Numbered from the stretch's first letter, positions 53,138 to 62,519 are shown. The stretch: 64,000 bases of DNA from Desulfocapsaceae bacterium (GCA_031292275.1 JARLHL010000062.1:104678-168677), one strand, 5' to 3'. Translations and numbers: made by a program. The notes: generated by a model not told the origin, from the sequence alone.

Positions 53138-54091
53138 TCAATTCACCACATTGCAGGGGCTCCCCTGAAGAAACGCCCGGATGTTTTCTGCAGCGATGAT
53201 GAAAAGCCGGTTGCGGGCCTCCCTGGTTGCCCAGGCGATGTGAGGGGTGATGAAACAGTTCTTGGCCCGGAAGAGCGGGTTGGACCTCACCGGAGGCTCT
53301 TCAGACAGCACGTCAAGGCCGGCCCCGCCCAGACGGTCCGCATTCAGGGCTGCGGCCACCGCCGCTTCATCAAGGAGCGGCCCCCTGCTGGTATTGATCA
53401 GCAAGGCTGTTGGTTTCATCAGGCTAAGCCGTGTGGCATCCACCATCCCTGCGGTCTTCTCCGTCAGCGGACAATGCAGGCTTAGGATGTCGGCCTCGGC
53501 AAAGGCCCGATCCAGATCAACGTGGGTGACGCCCTCGGGCAACCGGCCGGGGACCGTGCGGGTATGGATCAGCACCTGCATGCCGAAGGCCAGCGCCAGC
53601 CGGGCCACCGCCTGGCCGAGCGCGCCGTAGCCGATGATGCTCATGGTCTTGCCGGCCAGTTCCATCAGGGGATATTGCCAGTAGCAGAAATCCTCAGCCT
53701 CGCACCAGTCGCCCCGCTCCACGCTGGCCGCATGATCGGCCACCCTGTTGGTGAGATTGAGGATATGGGCAAAACACATCTGCGCCACCGAATCGATGCC
53801 ATAGGCGGGGACATTGCTGACTATTATCCCGCGCGCTCTTGCGGCCCCGATGTCCACGACATTGTAGCCGGTGGCCAGCACGCCGATATACCGGAGCAGG
53901 GGAAGTTTGGCGATTGCCGCCGCATCCAGGACGGTCTTGTTGGTCAAAAGGATCTCGGCGCCGGCGGCGCGTCGTATCACGTCTTCGGCCGGGGTCCGGT
54001 CAAAGATCTCCACCCGGCCAAACTGCTCCAACTCCTTCCAGCTGAGATCGCCGGGGTTTAATGTATATCCGTCAAGGACAACGATCTTCAT
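53138..54091 (-). CDS. D-2-hydroxyacid dehydrogenase, glycerate-dehydrogenase-like
   Basis: The 317-residue NAD-dependent enzyme has the 2-hydroxyacid dehydrogenase layout: IGVLATGYNVVDI and VSNVPAYGIDSVAQ in the substrate domain, the nucleotide loop IIGYGALGQAVARLA, INTSRGPLLDEAAV with the catalytic Arg/Glu region, and the terminal catalytic His in FITPHIAWAT. Among known members it is closest in style to hydroxypyruvate/glycerate dehydrogenase (HprA). The substrate cannot be fixed from sequence. AAGGAA precedes the start. It is 15 bases downstream of the oligopeptidase and probably cotranscribed. Confidence 0.9.
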   Translation of the reverse strand: MKIVVLDGYTLNPGDLSWKELEQFGRVEIFDRTPAEDVIRRAAGAEILLTNKTVLDAAAIAKLPLLRYIGVLATGYNVVDIGAARARGIIVSNVPAYGIDSVAQMCFAHILNLTNRVADHAASVERGDWCEAEDFCYWQYPLMELAGKTMSIIGYGALGQAVARLALAFGMQVLIHTRTVPGRLPEGVTHVDLDRAFAEADILSLHCPLTEKTAGMVDATRLSLMKPTALLINTSRGPLLDEAAVAAALNADRLGGAGLDVLSEEPPVRSNPLFRAKNCFITPHIAWATREARNRLFIIAAENIRAFLQGSPCNVVN

Positions 54092-54106
54092 CGATTTTTC
54101 CTTGCA

Positions 54107-55891
54107 TCAACCGGCTTCGACCTGTGCAAGCATTGTCTCGATAACATCCAGGCCGTGGTGCCAGAAGCCGGGATCGTCCAGGTTCAGACCGAAGGGCCGC
54201 ACCAACTCATAGGGGGAGGCCGAGCCGCCTGCGGCCAGGAGTTCCTTATACCTGGCGACAAAGCCTTCTCCCTCTTGCTGATAAAGGCCGTAGAGGGCCA
54301 GGACCAGAAGTTCGCCGAATGCATACGAATACACATAGCCGGGGGTCGATAGAAAGTGGGGGATGTACGACCACCAGATCCCGTAATTGTCGCTGAGGGT
54401 CACCGAATCCCCGAACATGTCTCTTTGGGTCTGCAACCAGAATTCACTCAATCGCTCCTTGCTGAGCTCGCCTTGGTTCCTGCGGCCTTCGTGCATCAGC
54501 TTTTCAAAGCGGTTCATGGCCGTCTGGCGGAAGACCGTGGCGAAGATTGATTCCAGCTTCTGGCAGATGAAGGCGCGCTTCTCCTGGGCCGAGGAGAGCA
54601 GGGCCAACTGGGCCTTGAAGACCAGCAGCTCGGCAAAGACCGAGGCCGTCTCGGCCAGGACCAGCGGCGTTTCGCTGTTATAGTGGCCCATTTTTGCCGC
54701 CAGCACCTGATGGACGCCATGGCCGAGCTCGTGAGCGACGGTGGAGACATCCCGCAGCGTGCCGGTATAATTGACCAGCACGTAGGGGTGGACGTCCGGG
54801 ACGCAGGGGTGGGCGAAGGCCCCGCCCCGTTTCCCCTGGAAGACAGGGGCGTGGATCCACTTTTCCTCGAAGAACCTCTCGGCGATCTGTCCCAACTCTT
54901 GAGAAAAACCGGAAAAGGAATTGAGCACGCTTTCCCTGCAGGTCTCCCAGCCGATCTCTGCGGCGGGCAGGTGGGGCAGGGGGGCGTAGCGGTCGAAATC
55001 CTCCAGGAGATGGATTTCCAGGATTCTGCCCTTGACCCGGTAATAGCGCCGGACGATATCGTACCGGCTTGTTACCGCCGCGATCAGCGTCTCCACCGTG
55101 TTGCCGGACAGCTCGTTCTCCAGGTTCATCGAGCCTATCCAGGAAACATGCTTCCGCAGCCGGTCAGTAATCATCTTGTCAGCGGCCAGCGTGTTGAAAA
55201 TATGGGTGAGGATGTGGCTCTGGCTCTTCAGGCCTTCGGTCATATCCAGCGCCGCCCGCTTGCGGACATCGCGATCCGGATGATACAGGTCGGTGAGGAC
55301 TTCCTCCTCGGTCCGTTTATCCTCGCCGAAACGCAGCTCGCCGATGACTTTCTCAAAGAGCGTGGTCCAGCTGCTGCGGCCGACGGGCTGGCGGTCCAGC
55401 AGGAGTTTTTCTTCAATTTCAGAGAGCTGATGCGGCCTGTAGCGGCGCAGCGCCTGGAGGTAATGGCGGTAGGCCGAAATCTGCGAGGCCTGAGTCAGGG
55501 CATCGGCCCTCTCTTCAGGCAGGGCGTTCCAGCCCAGCTCAAAGAATACCACCTCCCGGTTGCAGCGGCTGTCGAGCTCCTGCATCTGCTGGTAAAGGCT
55601 GCCGGCTTGGGCATTGTCGACCTGGGTGATGAAATTCAAAAAGGCGTAGGTCTCAAGTTTGCCGAGCCTGGCGTGGAGGCCCTCCAGTCTCTGCACCAGC
55701 TCCAGGAGCTCCGGGGCGCTGATCTGCTTGAGTGCGGCGGAGTATTCTTTCCGGATCCTTGCGGCCTCGGCCTCGCACCAGGCAATATCCTGCTGAAGGG
55801 CGGGATCATCGGCTGCCTTGTAGAGATCGTGCAGATTCCAGATGATCTGATCGGTTCCCAATCGGGTGTTTATCGTGTTTTCGGTGTCCAT
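54107..55891 (-). CDS. pepF: M3-family oligoendopeptidase (PepF-like)
   Basis: The 594-residue zinc metallopeptidase carries HELGHGVH (HExxH) around residue 390 and a downstream Glu ligand in ETASVFAELL, the active site of family M3. The N-terminal helical domain begins with WNLHDLYKAADDP, typical for the oligoendopeptidase F group. It degrades short peptides in the cytoplasm. It lies between trpA and the dehydrogenase on the minus strand with short gaps, so all may share a transcript. Confidence 0.93.
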   Translation of the reverse strand: MDTENTINTRLGTDQIIWNLHDLYKAADDPALQQDIAWCEAEAARIRKEYSAALKQISAPELLELVQRLEGLHARLGKLETYAFLNFITQVDNAQAGSLYQQMQELDSRCNREVVFFELGWNALPEERADALTQASQISAYRHYLQALRRYRPHQLSEIEEKLLLDRQPVGRSSWTTLFEKVIGELRFGEDKRTEEEVLTDLYHPDRDVRKRAALDMTEGLKSQSHILTHIFNTLAADKMITDRLRKHVSWIGSMNLENELSGNTVETLIAAVTSRYDIVRRYYRVKGRILEIHLLEDFDRYAPLPHLPAAEIGWETCRESVLNSFSGFSQELGQIAERFFEEKWIHAPVFQGKRGGAFAHPCVPDVHPYVLVNYTGTLRDVSTVAHELGHGVHQVLAAKMGHYNSETPLVLAETASVFAELLVFKAQLALLSSAQEKRAFICQKLESIFATVFRQTAMNRFEKLMHEGRRNQGELSKERLSEFWLQTQRDMFGDSVTLSDNYGIWWSYIPHFLSTPGYVYSYAFGELLVLALYGLYQQEGEGFVARYKELLAAGGSASPYELVRPFGLNLDDPGFWHHGLDVIETMLAQVEAG

Positions 55892-55922
55892 AGGCGCTTT
55901 CCCAGGATTTCCTGCAAAATGA

Positions 55923-56714
55923 TCAGCATGATTGAGGTTTTGCCGATGCCTCTCGCAGGCCGGCGATGAAGGGACCGACGGCGGCGGCTCCTTTGCTGTC
56001 CACCAGACGGATGGTCTGGGAGCCGATGACCGCCATATCCGCCTTGCCTATCAGGACCCGGATGTCATCCCGGTCCTGGATACCGAAGCCGACGGCGATG
56101 GGTTTGGCCGTAGCGGCCCGGCAGCGGCCCAGATAATCGGAGAAGTCGGCGCCGAATTCAGATTTTTTGCCCGTCACCCCCCGCCTGGCGACGCAGTAGA
56201 TAAAGCCGCGGCCGAATCCGTCCAGTTCCCGCATCCGGGCATCGGTGGAGGTCGGGGCAAAGATCAGGATGGGGGCGATCTGCTGCTCGTCTGCAAGCCT
56301 GAAGAAGGACTCACCCTGTTCGGGCGGCAGGTCCGGGACGATAAGCCCTTTGATCCCGGCCTCTTTCGCCTGAGCAAAGAAGGCTGATTCCCCGTATTTG
56401 AAAATGATGTTGTAATAGGTCATAAACAGAAAGGGGATGGCGTGGATGGCCGCCATCTCGGCGCCGAAGGCCAGGCAGTCGGCGATCTTTGTGCCGTTGG
56501 CCAGACTGTCCTGATTGGCCTTGAGGATCACCGGGCCATCGGCCATGGGCTCGGAGAAGGGCAGCTGCATCTCGATGCAGTCGACGCCGTTATCGACCAT
56601 TTGCCGGACCACCTCCCGGTTGACCTCGAAGGAGGGATAGCCGAGGACAATATGGGTCATGAGAAGGATGTCCTTTTTCTGCAAACGCTCTTTAAGTTCT
56701 TGTTCTAAATTCAT
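55923..56714 (-). CDS. trpA: Tryptophan synthase alpha subunit
   Basis: The 263-residue TIM barrel converts indole-3-glycerol phosphate to indole. The catalytic Glu is in IEMQLPFSEPMADGPVI and the catalytic Asp in VPDLPPEQ; GVTGKKSEF and GFGIQDRDD bind the phosphate. It follows trpB with a 19-base gap, the normal trpBA order. No other trp genes are visible in the window. Confidence 0.95.
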   Translation of the reverse strand: MNLEQELKERLQKKDILLMTHIVLGYPSFEVNREVVRQMVDNGVDCIEMQLPFSEPMADGPVILKANQDSLANGTKIADCLAFGAEMAAIHAIPFLFMTYYNIIFKYGESAFFAQAKEAGIKGLIVPDLPPEQGESFFRLADEQQIAPILIFAPTSTDARMRELDGFGRGFIYCVARRGVTGKKSEFGADFSDYLGRCRAATAKPIAVGFGIQDRDDIRVLIGKADMAVIGSQTIRLVDSKGAAAVGPFIAGLREASAKPQSC

Positions 56715-56733
56715 GTTTCACCGCTGAGAATTT

Positions 56734-57975
56734 CTATTTGCTGTATTCCAGGCCCTTTTGGATGATGAACGCCTTCCACGAGGGATCCTGGAAGGCATGG
56801 GCGATGGTGAAGATATCCTTGTCGCCGCGGCCGGACATGTTGATGATGATCGCCTCAGAGGGCGAGAGGCCCGGGGCCTCCTTGAAGGCCTGGACAAAGG
56901 CGTGCGAGGATTCCAGCGCCGGGATGATCCCCTCCATCTTCATGGTCAGGTCAAGCGCTTCCATGACCTCGTCGTCGGTGGCCGATTCAAACCGTACCCG
57001 GCCCTTTTCCCAGTGATCGGCGAGGATGGGGGATACGCCCACATAGTCAAGGCCCGCTGCCACGGAATGGGTCTCCAGCATCTGGCCGTCCTCGTTTTGC
57101 AGAAACATGGTCTTGTAGCCCTGCGCCACCCCCGGCGAGGCATCGGTGCCGCCGAGGCGGACCGCATGCATTCCGGAGGCGATGCCCTTTCCTCCGGCCT
57201 CGACCCCGACCAGCTCGACGCCCGGTTCCTGCAGGAAGCGGCCGAATATCCCCATGGCGTTGGAACCGCCGCCGACGCAGGCATAGATCCGGGCCGGCAT
57301 GCCGCCGTGCCGGGCCTGGATCTGCCCTGCTGCCTCCTGGCCGATGATCGACTGGAACCAGGACACCATCTCCGGGAAGGGGGCGGGGCCGCAGGCGGTG
57401 CCGAAGACGTAGTGGGTGTCGTCAATGTTCGTGACCCAATCCCGGAAGGCCTCGTTGATGGCATCCTTCAGGGTGCGGGAGCCGTCCTTGACCGGGACCA
57501 CCGTGGCCCCCATCTTTTCCATCCAGAAGACGTTGGGGCGCTGCCGCTGGACATCCACCTCACCCATGTAGATGGTGCATTCGAATCCGAAACGGGCTGC
57601 CATGGTGGCCGTGGCCATGCCGTGCTGTCCCGCCCCGGTCTCGGCGATGACCCGCTTTTTGCCCATGCGCTTGACGAGCAGCCCCTGGCCGATGACGTTG
57701 TTGGCCTTGTGAGCGCCGGTGTGGTTCAGGTCTTCGCGTTTGATATAGATCTGGGCGCCGCCGAAGTGCCGGGTGAGGTTCTCCGCATGGGTCAGCGGCG
57801 TCGGCCGGCAGGAGTAGGTGGACATTAAAGAGAGGTACTCCTGCCAGAAGGCCGGATCCTGCCTCGCCTTTATGTACTCTCTTTTCAGATCCTCGAAGGT
57901 CTGGTGCAGCACCTCCGGAATGAAGGCGCCTCCCCAGTTGCCGAAATACCCGTTTTTATCCATTCTATTCTCCAT
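56734..57975 (-). CDS. trpB: Tryptophan synthase beta subunit
   Basis: The 413-residue PLP enzyme joins indole and serine. The PLP lysine is in THAHKANN-type sequence TGAHKANNVIGQ; the catalytic Glu region ETGAGQHG, and GGGSNAMG for PLP phosphate binding, are intact. It is the TrpB1 type that works with TrpA. The 224 bases upstream, up to the next gene, hold the presumed promoter; I see no trp leader peptide or T-box. Confidence 0.96.
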   Translation of the reverse strand: MENRMDKNGYFGNWGGAFIPEVLHQTFEDLKREYIKARQDPAFWQEYLSLMSTYSCRPTPLTHAENLTRHFGGAQIYIKREDLNHTGAHKANNVIGQGLLVKRMGKKRVIAETGAGQHGMATATMAARFGFECTIYMGEVDVQRQRPNVFWMEKMGATVVPVKDGSRTLKDAINEAFRDWVTNIDDTHYVFGTACGPAPFPEMVSWFQSIIGQEAAGQIQARHGGMPARIYACVGGGSNAMGIFGRFLQEPGVELVGVEAGGKGIASGMHAVRLGGTDASPGVAQGYKTMFLQNEDGQMLETHSVAAGLDYVGVSPILADHWEKGRVRFESATDDEVMEALDLTMKMEGIIPALESSHAFVQAFKEAPGLSPSEAIIINMSGRGDKDIFTIAHAFQDPSWKAFIIQKGLEYSK

Positions 57976-58199
57976 GGCTCAGCAGAAACAGCCGTGAGCT
58001 CGAAATGTTGTGTTGCGAACGTACTCTGGCCTTCTGGATGTCCGTTGGCGGCTCATCCGAGATTGCCTTGGGGAAATCGCATCCCTCCCCGTGTATCCTT
58101 GATGAGGAAAATATACCAGATAGGCTATTTCTCACAAGAAAGAAAACGGCATCAGTGGTATTGGACTGCGCTATTCCCGTCTTCGGCCCGGCAGCGCCC

Positions 58200-59804
58200 T
58201 TACGGCAGATGCCGCCTGCAGACGGCGGCGAAGTCCTCGGGGTAGTGGCCGTTAATGAACCGCAGCTGCGCCTCGCTGAAGGCACCCGGCGATTCCGGGA
58301 GACGGGGCAGAAAGGCGTAGAGCAGAGGCTGAACGGCCGGAGCACCGATGTCCAGCCTTTTGGCATATTCGATGGATGTCACCATCCTGGCTCCGAGTCC
58401 GGCCAGGACCTTCTGGGCGTAGAGGATGCCGTTGTCCAGCGAATCCCGGAGCGCGCTGTCGGCCTCAAGGACATTGCCGGGGAATCCCCCCTGGGCGTCC
58501 TTCTTGGTCATGAGCTGGAGTTCCCATTGCGATGTCTGGGCCTTGGGAACGAAGAGCATGACCCGCTCGTCCTGCCAGACGATAAGCTCGCTTTCCAGGC
58601 CGGGACGTCCGTCCATGCGCCGGTTGTTTATGATCGCCTGCAGGAAGTCTTCGAAGAAATCCCTGCCGTACAGGTCTCTATAGTCTTGAATCGTAGTGGC
58701 GATCATGTCGCCGCAGCTATAGGCCTGCAGGCTGCCTGCAGGGATTTCCGGATCGCCCGTGAAGCGGTCCACCCGCTCCGGAACCATGGCGTACTGTTGA
58801 TGGATCTGCTGATGGGAGGCATGCAGCCGGTAGCCGGAAGGGGCGAAATCGAAGCCGAAATTCCAGCCCCAGAGGGTGGCGACCCGGGGAAGGCCGCTGC
58901 CCGCCTTTTGGAGGATGGCCTTCCTGAGGGTTTCAAGTTCCGCCTGGGCGAGCGGGCGCCGGGGTGAAGAGATTCCGATCCGTTCCGCCAGACCGACATA
59001 GGTGCGCTGATAGTACAGATGCCGCAGCCCGCGCATGTCGGCAGACGACAGCGCCTCTATGGAGTATCGCACGGCGTCATCGGCCATGTTGGCGGCATAA
59101 TGGCCGCCTGCGATATAGGAGTTCCGGCGCAGATATTCGAAGACATGGGCCTGTCCGTCCTGCGGCCACTCGCCGATGATCTCGCTGCCGCCCTGGGCAC
59201 CGGGACGCAGAACCATAACGGTCTTATAGGCATCGGGCAGAAATGGATTGTTGGCGACAGCCTCGTAGAGGGCATGATCATGAATGACCGGCCGCGCACC
59301 CCGGGGGCCATGTTGATAGAGCAGGCCTGCAGGGGTTCCGTCGTCGGCGAAATCCATGGCGCAGCTGAGTATGGCCAGACGCCGCAGGTCCTCCGGATCA
59401 GTGGAGGTGGTGGCCAGGGCCAGCTGCAGGGGCGCGGGCAGTTTTTCCAACAGGTCCGCATCTGTGCCGGTCCGTGCCAGCAGATCGCTGAAGGATACCT
59501 CCTGCCGGGGGGGCAGTCCGATCCTGTCGTAATTGTCGGCGCTGGCATCTGCCCACACCTTGTCGATGAAGGTGGTCCCTCGGAAAGGGAAGGCGTTGGG
59601 AATCTCGAAAATCCAGTCGGCATTATCGACCTTGAGGTTTTCATTCGGATAATTTGCGGCGTTGTTCAGGACGGTTTGATCCGGAAGGGTCCCCAATTGC
59701 CGGATCGTTTCACTTGCCCGGAGATTGGCGGCATGATAGGAGGGTTTGTGGATTCCGTATTGAAAACGTCCGTCTGGGCCAACACAACTGGGAAATTGCT
59801 TCAT
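58200..59804 (-). CDS. Unrecognised 534-aa cytoplasmic protein
   Basis: I do not recognise this family. The 534-residue protein has no signal peptide or membrane helix. A stretch GYRLHASHQQIHQQYAMVP near residue 345, after WGWNFGFDFAPSG, vaguely recalls the His-triad/GalT-like nucleotidyltransferase motif, but the His spacing is not canonical. Other notable blocks are VIHDHALYEAVANNPFLP (about 165) and VFEYLRRNSYIAGGHYAANM. Codon use and length support a real gene. It starts 60 bases after the rsmI stop on the same strand and ends 224 bases before trpB, so it might be cotranscribed with either. Confidence 0.75.
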   Translation of the reverse strand: MKQFPSCVGPDGRFQYGIHKPSYHAANLRASETIRQLGTLPDQTVLNNAANYPNENLKVDNADWIFEIPNAFPFRGTTFIDKVWADASADNYDRIGLPPRQEVSFSDLLARTGTDADLLEKLPAPLQLALATTSTDPEDLRRLAILSCAMDFADDGTPAGLLYQHGPRGARPVIHDHALYEAVANNPFLPDAYKTVMVLRPGAQGGSEIIGEWPQDGQAHVFEYLRRNSYIAGGHYAANMADDAVRYSIEALSSADMRGLRHLYYQRTYVGLAERIGISSPRRPLAQAELETLRKAILQKAGSGLPRVATLWGWNFGFDFAPSGYRLHASHQQIHQQYAMVPERVDRFTGDPEIPAGSLQAYSCGDMIATTIQDYRDLYGRDFFEDFLQAIINNRRMDGRPGLESELIVWQDERVMLFVPKAQTSQWELQLMTKKDAQGGFPGNVLEADSALRDSLDNGILYAQKVLAGLGARMVTSIEYAKRLDIGAPAVQPLLYAFLPRLPESPGAFSEAQLRFINGHYPEDFAAVCRRHLP

Positions 59805-59864
59805 GGAAAGAGGATCCTTTTCGAAATGTTGTCAGAAAATACAGCCGTGCCGATCGGACAGGGT

Positions 59865-60731
59865 TTATTGCCGGCTGTCGCTATCAGCTGCCTGCCACAT
59901 CCTGAGCGCCTTCTGGTAGACAAGCGAGCGTGAAATGCCGAGATCGGCGGAGAGGCGCTTGCAGGCGTCCTTCAGGCTCAGTCCGGAGTGGTCGCGGTAC
60001 CAGACAAGCAGGTCGTCAACCGATTGGACTGCAACCGGCTCCGCCTTGGCGGGAGAGACGATCAGGGCAGACTCGCCGCGGCTGGTCTGGTTTTCTGCTC
60101 GGTCGAGCAATTGGCTCAGGCTTCCTTCCTGCAGATCTTCGTGGATTTTGGTGAGTTCCCTTGCCCAGAATGCCGGCCGGTTCCCCAGAATCTCCAGGGC
60201 GTCGGCGAGGAGGGCGCGGATACGGTGCGGGGACTCGTAGAGGACGACGGGATAGAGGCTGTTGGCAATGGAGCTCAGAAATTTGCGGCGCTGGCCCTCC
60301 CTGGCTGGGCAGAATCCCAGAAAGAGAAAGGAGCTGCAGTCAAGCCCCGAGGCCGAGATCGCGGCGGTCAAGGCCGATGGGCCGGGGATGGGGGTGACCG
60401 TGATACCGGCCTCGTGCGCGTCCTTGACCAGGATGGCGCCGGGATCGGAAATCCCCGGCGTGCCCGCGTCGGTGACCAGGGCGACAGTGATCCCCGCCTT
60501 CAGGCGTTCGATGAGTTCCGCCGCCCGTTCCTTTTCCCGTTCGCGGTAATAGCTGATCAGCTGGGTCTCTATCCGCAGGTGATTGAGAAGCTTTTTGGTG
60601 TGCCGCGTGTCCTCTGCCGCGATGAGGTCGACCTCTCCCAGAATCCTGACCGCCCGGAGGGTGATGTCCTCCAGGTTGCCGATGGGGGTAGCGACGATAT
60701 ATAAGGTTCCCGTTTGGGGGCGGTCCGGCAT
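59865..60731 (-). CDS. rsmI: 16S rRNA (cytidine1402-2'-O)-methyltransferase RsmI
   Basis: The 288-residue protein is a tetrapyrrole-methylase-fold enzyme: LYIVATPIGNLEDITLRA and ALVTDAGTPGISDPGA are diagnostic for RsmI, followed by PIPGPSALTAAISASGL for SAM binding and VLYESPHRI. The C-terminal helical tail (SADLGISRSLVYQKALRMW) is like the HTH end of family members. It methylates C1402 of 16S rRNA. ATGs at 60737 and 60731 are both possible starts. Confidence 0.95.
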   Translation of the reverse strand: MPDRPQTGTLYIVATPIGNLEDITLRAVRILGEVDLIAAEDTRHTKKLLNHLRIETQLISYYREREKERAAELIERLKAGITVALVTDAGTPGISDPGAILVKDAHEAGITVTPIPGPSALTAAISASGLDCSSFLFLGFCPAREGQRRKFLSSIANSLYPVVLYESPHRIRALLADALEILGNRPAFWARELTKIHEDLQEGSLSQLLDRAENQTSRGESALIVSPAKAEPVAVQSVDDLLVWYRDHSGLSLKDACKRLSADLGISRSLVYQKALRMWQAADSDSRQ

Positions 60732-60964
60732 ATGCATGAAGGAAGCGTGGAAGAGTCAGTCTTGAGGTTGTCTTGAATACTCGCCGTATGGCTGACTCCT
60801 TTATGGATTTCATCCATTCTCAAAGGAGGTCAATACCTGGGTGAAATTTCACGCATGCCTGAATAGCAACGAAAATTTTCATTATTCATCAGGGGCTTAC
60901 GGTTTATACGGCTGAATCGTATCTCCCATTATGAACAATTCGCCGAAATATTGCATCAGCTTTC

Positions 60965-60993
60965 TTGACATCAGGGCTAAATTTCACTATATG
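60965..60993 (+). promoter_or_regulatory. Sigma-70 promoter of the arsR-type / permease operon
   Basis: TTGACA (60965-60970) and TATATG (60988-60993) are separated by 17 bases. The -10 lies inside the operator palindrome, the classical arrangement for ArsR repression. Confidence 0.75.
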
Positions 60994-61003
60994 AACATAT
61001 AGT
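60986..61003. promoter_or_regulatory. ArsR/SmtB-type operator
   Basis: ACTATATGAACATATAGT is a perfect 8-2-8 palindrome of the AT-rich type bound by ArsR/SmtB repressors, overlapping the -10 of the promoter. Confidence 0.75.
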
Positions 61004-61045
61004 CAGATAGTTTTGAAAACCTACGGCCAAAGGAGCGAGACGGAG

Positions 61046-61405
61046 ATGAACGACGATAAATGCGGATGCAGGATCATTCATTTTCAGGCGGTTGCTGATG
61101 CACGGTCGGCTTCTCTCAACCGGACTGACTATGAACGATTGGCGCAGATGTTCAAGATAATGGCGGATCCAAGCCGGTTACGGATTCTGTGGGCCCTGGA
61201 ACGTCAGGAAATGTGTGTCTGTGACATTGCCGCCTTTCTGGAAATCTCCGAATCGGCGGTGAGTCATCAGCTGCGGCTTCTTCGCGGCGCAAGGCTGGTA
61301 AAAAACCGCAGGGAGGGGACGGTCCTCTATTACCGTCTGGTCGATGACCATGTAAAGATGCTCACGGACATCGCCCTGAACCATATAAAGGAGAGTAATG
61401 ATTGA
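61046..61405 (+). CDS. ArsR/SmtB-family metal-sensing repressor
   Basis: The 119-residue winged-helix protein has both metal sites known for this family. The alpha3N-type site is suggested by C6 and C8 (DKCGCRI) with C57 and C59 in EMCVCDIA. The alpha5 site is complete: D100, H102, H113 and E116 (the D-x-H-x10-H-x2-E pattern). This combination is found in CadC/SmtB-like Zn/Cd/Pb sensors. The start at 61046 avoids a basic leader; AGGAG lies upstream. Metal binding should release it from the operator at 60986 and induce itself and the overlapping permease gene (8-base overlap). Confidence 0.9.
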   Translation: MNDDKCGCRIIHFQAVADARSASLNRTDYERLAQMFKIMADPSRLRILWALERQEMCVCDIAAFLEISESAVSHQLRLLRGARLVKNRREGTVLYYRLVDDHVKMLTDIALNHIKESND

Positions 61406-62519
61406 TCTCATCCATACAATCCTGAGGGAGTCTTGGGAAATCCTGCTTGATTCCTCCGTCTATATACTCTTCGGGCTGGTGATTGCCGGAATGCTGAATA
61501 TAGTGCTCAGCCCGTCTTTTATCCTCAACCACCTGGGAGCAGGGCGGTTTTCCTCCGTGATCAAGGCGGCCTTTTTCGGGGTGCCGCTGCCGCTCTGATC
61601 GTGCGGCGTGTTGCCGGCGGCAACACTCTTAAAGAAGAAGGGGGCAAACAAAGGCGCGATCAGTGCATTTCTGATCTCGACGCCGGAGTCCGGGATCGAT
61701 TCTATTGCCATTTCCTTTGCGCTGCTGGACCCGATCATGACGGTCCTCCGGCCGGTGGCTGCCTTCCTCACAGCAATCGGGGCCGGATTTCTCGAAAATT
61801 TCATCGATTGGAAAAAAAAGGAAGGTCCTTTGCCCCTTAACCTGAGCTGTCCTGTAGACAATTGTTGTGACGGAACAGACTGTCCGCCTGAGGTCCATGC
61901 CCGCCATCACACACTTCTTGACAAGGTTGGGGCGGGCCTTCGTTTCGGGCTCCTGGAGGTCTGGGGAGATATCGTTCTCTGGTTTTTTGCAGGACTGCTG
62001 GTGGCAGGCGGCATTGTGGCATTGATACCCGATGCATTTATGGAACGTTGGCTGGGGGGAGGGTTTTCCTCCATGGTCATGATGCTGGTGGTCGGCATCC
62101 CGCTCTACATCTGCGCATCGGCCTCGACGCCTGTGGCTGCGGCCCTGATCCTCAAGGGCGTGAGCCCCGGTACCGCGCTGGTCTTTCTGCTGGTCGGGCC
62201 GGCGACAAATATTACCTCCCTGTCTGTCCTTATGGGCATTCTCGGCAAGAGGAGCACCTTGCGCTATCTTTTCGTTGTGTCGGTCTTTGCCGTCTGCATG
62301 GGACTGGGGCTCGATGCGCTCTATCACTTTTTAGGCATCGTTCCGCGGGCGGTAATCGGTAAGGCCGCGGAGAGCATTCCGTCGTCCGTAAAGATGGCGG
62401 GCGCATTGCTGCTGCTCGGACTTTCCATCAGGCCTGTCTTAATCAGGATCAGAAAAAAAATCCGCCGGCCGCCTTTGAACTTCAGAAGCGGCTTTCCCGA
62501 GATGAAGAGTCCGCACTGA
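61398..62519 (+). CDS. SO_0444-type Cu/Zn efflux permease, selenoprotein with in-frame UGA (Sec67)
   Basis: Reading TGA at 61596-61598 as selenocysteine gives one 373-residue membrane protein. The first 66 residues end with AAFFGVPLPL, then U67-S-C69-G-VLPAATLLKKKGA. In relatives this motif is PLPLCSCGVLP, so Sec replaces the first Cys. The frame is open and homologous on both sides. About eight hydrophobic helices are visible, with a Cys/His-rich loop CPVDNCCDGTDCPPE in the middle and the second repeat's GIPLYICASASTPVA. The family exports Cu or Zn. A SECIS-like hairpin lies 9 bases after the UGA. It overlaps the ArsR-type sensor gene, so expression is metal-controlled. A plain stop with a downstream pseudogene is the alternative; the intact frame and hairpin argue against it. 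Confidence 0.88.
61608..61626 (+). promoter_or_regulatory. SECIS-like hairpin in the permease gene
   Basis: GTGTTGCC pairs perfectly with GGCAACAC around a GGC loop. The loop starts 18 bases after the UGA at 61596 and its first base is G, as in known bacterial SECIS elements. Confidence 0.75.

Larger units (their letters stand above)
60738..61045. promoter_or_regulatory. Divergent region upstream of rsmI and the ArsR-type regulator
   Basis: About 310 bases. It contains the palindrome GTGAAATTTCAC (60841-60852) of unknown role and the ArsR-type promoter and operator near 60965-61003. No gene is supported. Confidence 0.5.

Noticed and set aside
60841..60852. GTGAAATTTCAC palindrome as an operator
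   Set aside because: A single 12-bp AT-rich palindrome with no second copy or promoter next to it; could be chance.
61608..62519. Permease starting after the TGA as an independent gene
   Set aside because: The supposed start lies inside the conserved CSCG region and would delete the first helices and the U67 position; the frame continues unbroken from 61398.
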